Assembly: GCA_019419505.1 (NCBI GenBank)
Contig: DXZS01000021.1
Coordinates: 18,954-82,953 of the forward strand
Reading direction: 5' to 3'
Origin: Collinsella sp.
Lineage (GTDB): Bacteria; Actinomycetota; Coriobacteriia; Coriobacteriales; Coriobacteriaceae
DNA length: 64,000 nucleotides
In this document: piece after piece, positions 9,918 through 16,842 of the stretch
Layout of the letters: each line of letters starts with the position of its first letter
How positions within the stretch are numbered: the first letter of the stretch is position 1
Notes under the pieces: model-generated
What the model saw: the letters and a program-made list of their open reading frames with translations, nothing else
Databases searched by the model: none
Told to the model about the DNA's origin: nothing
Program-made: the position numbers and the translations under genes

Positions 9918-9952
9918 AATCTTATATATAGAGACTTAGATTTGTGTATAAG
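9918..9952 (+). promoter_or_regulatory. Heat-shock operator/promoter of clpB (HspR-site candidate)
   Basis: AATCTTATAT-N6-ACTTAGAT then TTGTGTATAAG, the same arrangement as before dnaK with an identical spacer length. TATAAG at 9947-9952 is a candidate -10. The sharing suggests co-regulation by HspR. Confidence 0.6.
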
Positions 9953-10032
9953 ATCGCGCAAAGCTGGCAACAATACTTCTCGAACAACGTGAAGCCGCCC
10001 CGTAGGGCGGCCGCCCCAAGAGAGGTGATTCC

Positions 10033-12660
10033 ATGAGAATCGATAAGCTAGCAATGACGTCGCGCGAGGCGCTGCAGACCGCCATGAGCACAGCTGCCGA
10101 CGCGCAGGCCGGCGCGGTGGAGCCGATTCACCTGCTGTCCGCCCTGCTTGGTGCCGGCGAGCGCAATATCTCCGTGATCATCGAGCGCATCGGCGCCGAT
10201 CCGGCCCAGCTTGCACGCTCCACACAAGATGCCATCGACCGCGCGCCCAAGGTTTCGGGCGAGGGCCAGCAGATGGGCCTTTCCAATGAGCTCGTCCGTG
10301 TCATCGAGAAGGCCGAGAAGAAGGCCACCAAGATGGGTGACAGCTTTGTGGTGACCGAGCATCTGCTGATGGCGCTTGCCGAGGACAAGGGCGAGGCTGG
10401 TCGTGTACTGCGTGACGCTGGCGTGACCAAGGAGCGCATCGAGCAGGTCTACGAGGAGCTGCGTGGCGATGACCGCGTGACGTCTGCCGAGGACAAGACC
10501 CAGTTTGAGGCGCTGGAGCAGTACGGTCGCAACATCTGCGATCTGGCCCGCGCCGGCAAGCTCGACCCGGTCATCGGCCGTACCGACGAGATCCGCCGTA
10601 CCATCCAGGTTCTGTCCCGCCGCACCAAGAACAACCCCGTGCTCATCGGCGAGCCGGGCGTCGGCAAGACGGCCATCGTCGAGGGTATCGCCCAGCGTAT
10701 CGTGGCCGGCGACGTGCCGAGCACCCTGCGCGACCGCGACCTCATCGAGCTCGACATGAGCGCGCTGGTCGCCGGCGCCAAGTATCGCGGCGAGTTCGAG
10801 GACCGCTTGAAGGCCGTGCTCAAGGAAGTGCAAAAGGCGCAAGGCAAGGTCATCCTGTTCATCGATGAGCTCCACACCATCGTGGGCGCGGGTGCCACCG
10901 AGGGCTCCATGGATGCCGGCAACATCCTCAAGCCGGCGCTCGCCCGTGGCGACTTGCACGCAATCGGCGCGACTACGCTCGACGAGTACCGCAAGTACAT
11001 CGAGAAGGACGCGGCACTCGCCCGTCGTTTCCAGACCGTGATGGTCAGCGAGCCTACCGTCGAGGACACCATTTCAATCCTGCGTGGCCTCAAGGAGAAG
11101 TACGAGATCTTCCACGGCGTGCATATCACCGATAGTGCGCTCGTGGCAGCTGCCGACCTCTCCGATCGCTATATCGCCGACCGCTTCCTGCCCGACAAGG
11201 CCATCGACCTGGTCGATGAGGCGGCAAGCCGCTTGCGCATGGAGCTCGACAGCATGCCGGTCGAGATTGACGCCACCACGCGTCAGCTCACCCAGCTGCA
11301 GATCGAGGAACAGGCGCTCATGAAGGAGACCGACGACGCCTCCAAGGAGCGTCTGGAGGCCCTGCGCCAGGAGATCGCCGAGGTCCAGGAAAAGCTCAAC
11401 GTGCAAAAAGCCGGCTGGCTCAACCAGAAGAACGCCATCGACCACGTGCAGGAGCTTAAGGGGCAGCTTGACGAGGCCAAGAGCGAAGAGGAGCGCGCGA
11501 CGCGCAACGGCGACCTGGGCCGTGCGTCCGAGCTGCGCTACTCCGTGATCCCTGGCCTGCAGCAGCAGATTCAGGATTCCGAGGCTGCGCTCGAGGCACA
11601 AAAGCAGCAGGACGGCGAGGGACTCAACGAGCAGGTAACCTCCGACGAGATCGCCGAGGTCGTGAGCGCCTGGACCGGCGTGCCCGTGTCCAAGATGATG
11701 CAGGGCGAGCTCGACAAGCTCAAGGGCCTGGAGGGCGAGCTGCATAAGCGCGTTATCGGTCAGGATGAGGCGGTCTCCGCTGTGGCCGCGGCCGTGCGCC
11801 GCAGCCGTGCGGGCCTCTCCGATCCGGACAAGCCCATCGGCAGCTTCTTCTTCCTGGGCCCCACCGGTGTAGGCAAGACCGAGCTCGCCAAGGCGCTGGC
11901 CGAGTGCCTGTTCGACGACGAGCGCGCGCTTGTGCGTATCGACATGTCCGAGTACATGGAGAAGTTCAGCGTCCAACGTCTGATCGGCGCGCCCCCGGGA
12001 TACGTGGGCTACGACGAGGGCGGCCAGCTCACCGAGGCCGTGCGCCGTCGTCCGTACTCCGTGATCTTGCTCGACGAGATGGAGAAGGCTCATCCGGATG
12101 TCTTTAACGTGCTGTTGCAGGTGCTCGACGACGGCCGCCTAACCGACGGTCAGGGTCGCCAGGTGTCCTTCAAGAACACGATCATCATCATGACGTCTAA
12201 CGTGGGCTCCAAGGCTATCGCCGAGCTTTCCGGCAAGGACGAGGAGGAGATGCGCCATCAGGTTGACGCGGCCATGGCTCAAACTTTCCGCCCCGAGTTC
12301 CTCAACCGTATCGACGATATCGTGGTGTTCCATCCGCTCGGCATGGCGCAGATCGAGAAGATCGTTGACATCCAGCTCGCCGACGTCCGCGCGCGTCTGG
12401 CCAAGGAGCGCATGACGCTTGCCATCACCCCAGCGGCCAAGCAGATGCTCGCCGTGGGCGGCCTGGACCCGGTCTTCGGCGCCCGTCCGCTCAAGCGTCT
12501 GGTCCAGCGCGAGGTCGTGGACGCCATCGCCGCCGCTATCATCGACGGCACGGTGCGCGAGGGCGATCAGGTGACGGTCGATGTCGACAAGGACGGCGGC
12601 TTTACCGTCGTGTGCGACAACACGCCGGCGGCCACCTACGAGGTCCCCGACGCCGAGTAG
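10033..12660 (+). CDS. clpB: ATP-dependent disaggregase ClpB (Hsp104 family)
   Basis: 875 residues, full length. It extracts and refolds aggregated protein with DnaK. The order is: double Clp-N domain (1-150); AAA-1 with Walker A GEPGVGKT (about 207) and Walker B ILFIDELHT; middle coiled-coil domain (about 400-530) that separates ClpB from ClpA/C; AAA-2 with GPTGVGKTE (about 609), VILLDEMEKAH and GARPLKRLVQ near the C terminus. AGAGAGGTGATTCC precedes the ATG. It is monocistronic, with a terminator at 12708, and shares its candidate operator with dnaK. Confidence 0.97.
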   Translation: MRIDKLAMTSREALQTAMSTAADAQAGAVEPIHLLSALLGAGERNISVIIERIGADPAQLARSTQDAIDRAPKVSGEGQQMGLSNELVRVIEKAEKKATKMGDSFVVTEHLLMALAEDKGEAGRVLRDAGVTKERIEQVYEELRGDDRVTSAEDKTQFEALEQYGRNICDLARAGKLDPVIGRTDEIRRTIQVLSRRTKNNPVLIGEPGVGKTAIVEGIAQRIVAGDVPSTLRDRDLIELDMSALVAGAKYRGEFEDRLKAVLKEVQKAQGKVILFIDELHTIVGAGATEGSMDAGNILKPALARGDLHAIGATTLDEYRKYIEKDAALARRFQTVMVSEPTVEDTISILRGLKEKYEIFHGVHITDSALVAAADLSDRYIADRFLPDKAIDLVDEAASRLRMELDSMPVEIDATTRQLTQLQIEEQALMKETDDASKERLEALRQEIAEVQEKLNVQKAGWLNQKNAIDHVQELKGQLDEAKSEEERATRNGDLGRASELRYSVIPGLQQQIQDSEAALEAQKQQDGEGLNEQVTSDEIAEVVSAWTGVPVSKMMQGELDKLKGLEGELHKRVIGQDEAVSAVAAAVRRSRAGLSDPDKPIGSFFFLGPTGVGKTELAKALAECLFDDERALVRIDMSEYMEKFSVQRLIGAPPGYVGYDEGGQLTEAVRRRPYSVILLDEMEKAHPDVFNVLLQVLDDGRLTDGQGRQVSFKNTIIIMTSNVGSKAIAELSGKDEEEMRHQVDAAMAQTFRPEFLNRIDDIVVFHPLGMAQIEKIVDIQLADVRARLAKERMTLAITPAAKQMLAVGGLDPVFGARPLKRLVQREVVDAIAAAIIDGTVREGDQVTVDVDKDGGFTVVCDNTPAATYEVPDAE

Positions 12661-12707
12661 ATTTTTGGGCCATGCCTTATAATCTGCTAGTCGTCTCTAA
12701 ACGCCAA

Positions 12708-12742
12708 GGGCGGCGGATCCAATTGGGTCCGCCGCCCTTTTT
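12708..12742 (+). terminator. Terminator after clpB
   Basis: GGGCGGCGGATCC and GGGTCCGCCGCCC around AATT, then TTTTT. A strong stem with a T-tract. Confidence 0.9.
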
Positions 12743-12792
12743 CGTGCGACAATCGATGATGTTGAACGGATGCGATGCAAGGAGCTATGCAG

Positions 12793-12966
12793 ATGAAAGA
12801 CGAGATCAAGACAAGTGCGCCGGCGCCCAAGCCAACGTCCAAACCGGCACCCAAGCCGCGCGACCCCTACATCCGTGCCGAGAACGAGGACGACGACGGC
12901 TACGATCCCTACAGCGATCGCCGCCCCGAGCGTGAGCCGCTGTTCGAAGCCGACCCGTGGCGTTAA
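12793..12966 (+). CDS. Small Pro/Lys- and Asp-rich protein of unknown function
   Basis: 57 residues if started at MKDEIKTS, which has AAGGAG 8 nt upstream; in-frame ATGs at 12775 and 12787 are too close to or inside that site. It is low-complexity, with a PAPKPTSKPAPKP stretch followed by an acidic DDDGYDPYSDRRPE segment. There is no signal peptide and no known domain. The ribosome-binding site and high-GC codon use argue it is real; the function is unknown. Confidence 0.55.
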   Translation: MKDEIKTSAPAPKPTSKPAPKPRDPYIRAENEDDDGYDPYSDRRPEREPLFEADPWR

Positions 12967-12975
12967 GTAGCTAAT

Positions 12976-13018
12976 TTGGGTGTCGTGGGCTGCTAGTCTT
13001 GGACCTTGATGCTCGGCA
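12976..13018 (-). pseudogene. Vestigial duplicate of the 3' end of the 13199 gene
   Basis: 43 bp matching 13182-13224 at 37 of 43 positions. On the minus strand it encodes LPSIKVQD-stop against LPSIKAQD-stop of the intact gene. It is separated from the intact copy by ~160 bp of palindromic DNA, so it looks like a remnant of a paralogue or of an insertion event. Confidence 0.65.
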
Positions 13019-13026
13019 ACAGTAAA

Positions 13027-13167
13027 ACTTGATTTTCTATTAATCAAGTTGCACGTAATCTTGCTTTCCAGCTAATCAAGATTTGAGACGGGGCTTTTTT
13101 AACTGCCCCTGATGCTGGTTCGACCTCGCTGTCGGGTAGAACAGAGAGTAGCTAAAAGAGCCCCGTC
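13027..13167. repeat. Palindrome cluster with GACGGGGCT inverted ends
   Basis: Hairpins ACTTGAT/ATCAAGT (13027-13049) and ATCTTG/CAAGAT (13057-13082), then an 81-bp unit whose ends GACGGGGCT-T-TTTTA (13087-13101) and TAAAA-G-AGCCCCGTC (13153-13167) are inverted repeats. The cluster lies exactly between the duplicated gene ends, as an inserted element would. Confidence 0.6.
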
Positions 13168-13198
13168 CCAAAAAGACTGCCTTGGGTGTTGCGGGTGG

Positions 13199-14686
13199 CT
13201 AGTCCTGGGCCTTGATGCTCGGCAGGAGAATCTGGGCGAGGTAGTCGCACTCGAGCTTGGTGGCAGCGTCGGCCTTGCCGTCTTTGCCGACCAGCACGTT
13301 CTTGATCTGGCTGTAGGTGTAGCGGTTGCCGGTCGTAAGCTCGACAAGCTCTACGGCTGTGTCCATGGGGTAGGTCGACACGGGATCCTGGGTGCGCCCG
13401 TTGATAGTCTGGGGCACCACGTACGGATAGACGGGGCCGCTGGCATAGACGGTATAACCGTTGCCCAGGCTGACCGTGCCCAAAACCGTGTCGCCGTCAT
13501 CGGGCGTAAAGGTCTCGCCATCGCGCACGACGACGAGCGTCACGAGCGGTGTATTGGCGTCGCCGTCCAGATAAATGCACAGCGTGTTGCCGTTTTGCCA
13601 GGTTGCGACCTTGCCATACCACTCGACGGGGATATCGAGCTGGTAGAGGTCGGTTGCCTTGTGGCGAGCGTCAGCATCACGGGATGCCTGTGCCTTTTGC
13701 GCGCTCACGGCATTGACGGCGGCGTCGCGCCGCGCGGTTGCTGCCTGCTGGAGCACTTTGGCAGCCGCGGCGGAGCTCACACCGCCCTCCTCGGCATACT
13801 TGGCGGCGGCATCGATCTGGTTGTCGGTCACCGTGTCGGCCGAGGGCACCTTAAGTTTAAAGGTGGCTTGAGCGCGCAGATCCTGCCCATCACTCTTGAC
13901 CGTAACCTGGGCTTTGGTGGTCGGGACGGTGTATATGGTGCCGTCGGCCGCGATGGGGGAGGCGGCAATGGAGAGCGTGTAATCGCCAGGCAGCAGCTTG
14001 ATGCCGCGACCGTGCTCGTCAACGTAGAGCGTTTCGCTCACAGAAGAGCCGTCAGAATCCTGACCGCTTACCTGCACGGGGATCTTTGAGCCGGTGGAGC
14101 AGTCGAGCCCCGCGGCATGTACGCCAATTTGCACCGACATCATGGTATGGGCGTTTGCGGCAACCACGGCGGCCTGCTCTTGCTGGTATCCGTTCCAAGC
14201 TGCATAGCCCGCGCCGCCAGCGACGAGCGCGACGGCAACAACGCCTGCCACCATCAGGTTGCGTCGCTTGGGCGACATCTTGCGATGGCGAACCTCGGCC
14301 TCGCGTGCCGAGGGAACGGACGGCAGGGGAATATCGCCCATGGCGATGGTCTCGTCCACGGCAGGCGCAGAGCCCAGGCCGGGAAGCTCGCGGGTGAGCG
14401 AGTCGTCGGCAGGCAAGCTACCAAGCAGGACGGTCTCTTCTCCCGAGCCGGATTCCGGTTGGTCGTCGCCCTTGCTATCGTCCTCTTCGGCTTCGGCCTC
14501 GTCAGGAGCGTCTTTGGCGTCGCTGTCTTCGTCCTCGGTGCCTTCGTGCGCCTCGTCCTGTGTGTCGACGGCTGAATCGCTAAACGAGAGCTCGTCTAGC
14601 GAAATCCGGTCTAGGCTCTCTAGGGCCTCAGCGCATGCTTCTGCATCTTGGACCACATCCTCTTGGTCCGTTGTCTCATCTTTCAT
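13199..14686 (-). CDS. Membrane-anchored surface protein with long acidic N-terminal region
   Basis: 495 residues from MKDETTDQE, preceded by TTGGGGGATAT; an in-frame start 51 bp upstream has no site. The cytoplasmic N terminus (about 1-140) is Asp/Glu-rich. A single transmembrane helix, LMVAGVVAVALVAGGAGYAAW, lies near 145-165. The extracytoplasmic part contains a beta-sandwich-like stretch (TLYVDEHGRGIKLLPGDYTLSI) and, after an Ala-rich helical stretch, a C-terminal domain ending near YLAQILLPSIKAQD. No enzyme motif is seen. The architecture resembles other orphan coriobacterial surface proteins; the function is unknown. Confidence 0.75.
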   Translation of the reverse strand: MKDETTDQEDVVQDAEACAEALESLDRISLDELSFSDSAVDTQDEAHEGTEDEDSDAKDAPDEAEAEEDDSKGDDQPESGSGEETVLLGSLPADDSLTRELPGLGSAPAVDETIAMGDIPLPSVPSAREAEVRHRKMSPKRRNLMVAGVVAVALVAGGAGYAAWNGYQQEQAAVVAANAHTMMSVQIGVHAAGLDCSTGSKIPVQVSGQDSDGSSVSETLYVDEHGRGIKLLPGDYTLSIAASPIAADGTIYTVPTTKAQVTVKSDGQDLRAQATFKLKVPSADTVTDNQIDAAAKYAEEGGVSSAAAAKVLQQAATARRDAAVNAVSAQKAQASRDADARHKATDLYQLDIPVEWYGKVATWQNGNTLCIYLDGDANTPLVTLVVVRDGETFTPDDGDTVLGTVSLGNGYTVYASGPVYPYVVPQTINGRTQDPVSTYPMDTAVELVELTTGNRYTYSQIKNVLVGKDGKADAATKLECDYLAQILLPSIKAQD

Positions 14687-14805
14687 ATATCCCCCAATGC
14701 AATATCGGCTCAACACTGTACCCAAAAATGGAGACATATAAAGCGCGTGCGAAATATAAGATCCGATTTAACCCGAGCGCATTGTTTAGCCGCATCCTCA
14801 CGGCA

Positions 14806-14848
14806 GCAAAAAGCCCCCGGAACGCGAACGAATCACATTCCGGCGGCT
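14806..14848 (-). terminator. Terminator for the DUF5692 transcript
   Basis: On the minus strand, AGCCGCCGGAA and TTCCGGGGGCT form the stem, followed by TTTTTGCTG. It lies just beyond the 14919 stop. Confidence 0.8.
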
Positions 14849-14918
14849 CTGCAATGCGTTGAGTTGCGCGGAGCCGGCTATGCGGCTTCGTACTCAAGCG
14901 ATGTTTGCGTCAGGCACG

Positions 14919-15926
14919 TTACTCGGCGTGAGCGTAATCAACCTTGGCGCGGCGGGCGGTGGCCTTCTCCCAATCGCTGGTGCCCTCAAAGACATCCTGC
15001 TTGTAGGGGTTGCGGCCGAGCTTCTTGGCACGGTAGGCGACGTAGATAATCGCGGCGATGTTGGCGATCAGCGCGGCGACCGAGACCGCGGTGGCAGCGG
15101 CGGGGTCGAGCGTGGAGTGCGTCACAAAGATGGACTCCTCTTGGAAGTAGGGGAACACCTGGGCAAACATGCACCAAATGGCAAGCGTAAAGGCGCGATT
15201 CTGGATCCAGCCGCCCTTGTTCCAGATAAAGGCGGCGACGGTGGGCGCCAGCAGCAGCGCAAAGCCGCAGAACCAGGAGTGGGTGGGCAGGCAGTTGTAG
15301 GTGTAGCAGAAGTTCCAGATATCGTAGGCGATGATGTAGACCCAGGTCATGTCGGGCCACAGCATGTCGGTCTTGTCCTCGGAGGCGTAGACGCTCCACC
15401 AACCGGTCATGCAGAAGATGTTGATGATACCGGCGATGCCGTTGAACACGTTGTTCCAGCCGGCCAGCTGCGTAGTACCTTCGGAGGTGACCCAGGTGGA
15501 CTGGCCCAGGACAAAGAAGTGATAGGCACTCTCGAAGTCGGACACGACGGCGATCATGATGTTGATGGCGACGATCACAAACGGCCATGCGCGGAACCAA
15601 TGCGCTTTGCCGATTTTGCCCCACTGATACTTAATGGCGATGAAGCCCCAGCAACCGGCCAGCGCCGCGTATACCTTGGCGTAGTGGAACCAGCTGTTCT
15701 GGTACACATGGGTGGGGTTGGTGAGCGCCCACTCGGCGCCTTGTGAGACGCCGATGGCGATGGCGACGCAGTAGATGGTCATGGCCAGCGGAGCCACGCC
15801 AAAGATGATGGCCGCGCCCAGCTTGGTGCGGCGGCCGACCTCGTTGAGCACAATCAGGCCAATAAAGACCATGGCCCAGCCGGCCCAGTGGATAAGGGTA
15901 TCGCTACCCCAAACATCGAACAGCAT
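14919..15926 (-). CDS. DUF5692-type polytopic membrane protein
   Basis: 335 residues with about nine hydrophobic segments and many Trp residues (WAGWAMVFIGLIVLNEVG, WPFVIVAINIMIAVVSDFESAYHFF, DIWNFCYTYNCLPTHSWFCGF). It fits the DUF5692 family as I recall it from Coriobacteriia; no biochemical role is known to me. GGAGAGCAGC precedes the ATG. It lies 63 bp downstream of the TetR gene on the same strand, probably in one transcript and so under that regulator together with the divergent oxidoreductase. Confidence 0.75.
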   Translation of the reverse strand: MLFDVWGSDTLIHWAGWAMVFIGLIVLNEVGRRTKLGAAIIFGVAPLAMTIYCVAIAIGVSQGAEWALTNPTHVYQNSWFHYAKVYAALAGCWGFIAIKYQWGKIGKAHWFRAWPFVIVAINIMIAVVSDFESAYHFFVLGQSTWVTSEGTTQLAGWNNVFNGIAGIINIFCMTGWWSVYASEDKTDMLWPDMTWVYIIAYDIWNFCYTYNCLPTHSWFCGFALLLAPTVAAFIWNKGGWIQNRAFTLAIWCMFAQVFPYFQEESIFVTHSTLDPAAATAVSVAALIANIAAIIYVAYRAKKLGRNPYKQDVFEGTSDWEKATARRAKVDYAHAE

Positions 15927-15989
15927 GCTGCTCTCCTTTCACACGCCCGCGGCCCCTCTTCCGATCGCGGGCAGTTTGGCCAAATGTCG

Positions 15990-16652
15990 TCAGTTCCTGG
16001 GTTTGCGCTCGGGATACTTGGCGGTATAGCCCTCGATGTGGAGTGTCGAGGCGATGATTTCCTTGACCGTCTCGTCGGGCACATCGGGGTGCGTGCGGAT
16101 ATACATCAACAACCCCATGATGAGGGTGTAGAACGTCTCGTAGACATGGTCAATGCGCAGCTCGTGATGGGCGACAAAGTCCACCACGGTGGTGTCGCAG
16201 ATGTACTGAGCCACGCGCTGAACCACGTTGTGCAGAAAGCCGCCGTAGAGTGCGCCGCTGCTCGAGGTGAGCGTACTCGGCAGCTCGTGGCCGCTGGCGA
16301 CCAGGCGCTTAAAGAGCGGGGCGACGGTGTCGAGCGCGCCTTCGATATCACCGACGGTGCGGCCGGCGTTCCACTGCTCGAGCTCGGAGATAAAGCCGTC
16401 GATCGCCTCGTCCATGACGGCGGTGACGGCGGCGTCCATATCGGCAAAGTAGTGGTAGAACAGCGAGCGCGTGCAGCCGGCGCGTTTGGTCACGGCCGAT
16501 ACCGATAGGTGGGACACGCCCAGCTCGGAGCTTACGGTGCGCACGGCATCGAGGATCTCGCGACGGCGTTCGTCGCCCGTCAGACGCTTGGCCGCGCTAT
16601 CGGGCGCGGGGACGGCGTCAGCCACAGAGGTGTTCGATGCGTTATCGCTCAT
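15990..16652 (-). CDS. TetR/AcrR-family transcriptional regulator
   Basis: 220 residues. The N-terminal HTH (about 25-75) contains RRREILDAVRTVSSELGVSHLSVSAVTKRAGCTRSLFYHYFADMDA, typical of TetR proteins, followed by an all-helical ligand domain. It is transcribed divergently from the FAD/Fe-S oxidoreductase, and the 190-bp spacer holds two TTGAC-N5-GTCAA palindromes that are likely its operators. The ligand is unknown. GGCGGCAAACGC precedes the ATG. Confidence 0.9.
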   Translation of the reverse strand: MSDNASNTSVADAVPAPDSAAKRLTGDERRREILDAVRTVSSELGVSHLSVSAVTKRAGCTRSLFYHYFADMDAAVTAVMDEAIDGFISELEQWNAGRTVGDIEGALDTVAPLFKRLVASGHELPSTLTSSSGALYGGFLHNVVQRVAQYICDTTVVDFVAHHELRIDHVYETFYTLIMGLLMYIRTHPDVPDETVKEIIASTLHIEGYTAKYPERKPRN

Positions 16653-16711
16653 GCGTTTGCCGCCTTTCGTCCGTTTGAGCCCGACCGTTCACCTAACAGT
16701 CTTGAATATTG

Positions 16712-16749
16712 TTGACGGTTCGTCAATACTGTTTTTGACACAATGTCAA
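16712..16749. promoter_or_regulatory. Paired TTGAC-N5-GTCAA operators
   Basis: TTGACGGTTCGTCAA (16712-16726) and TTGACACAATGTCAA (16735-16749) are each perfect palindromes around a 3-nt centre, with centres 23 bp apart, on the divergent tetR/oxidoreductase promoter. The 15-bp size and pairing suit TetR dimers. Binding by the adjacent TetR is inference. Confidence 0.75.
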
Positions 16750-16842
16750 CTAATGGCGGGTGAACGGCATGGGGGCATGCCCGGCCTGCAAAAAAGAGGG
16801 GTGCCGCGGTCTCGCCGGGCTGTGGCAAGAGAAGGGACAACC

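Noticed and set aside
13112..14089. 325-codon plus-strand ORF opposite the surface protein
   Set aside because: Crosses the palindrome cluster and the opposite strand of a gene with a clear start, membrane helix and domain layout.
16735..16749. Simple -35 box (TTGACA)
   Set aside because: TTGACA is part of a perfect palindrome repeated 23 bp away, so an operator explains it better, though it may overlap a promoter.
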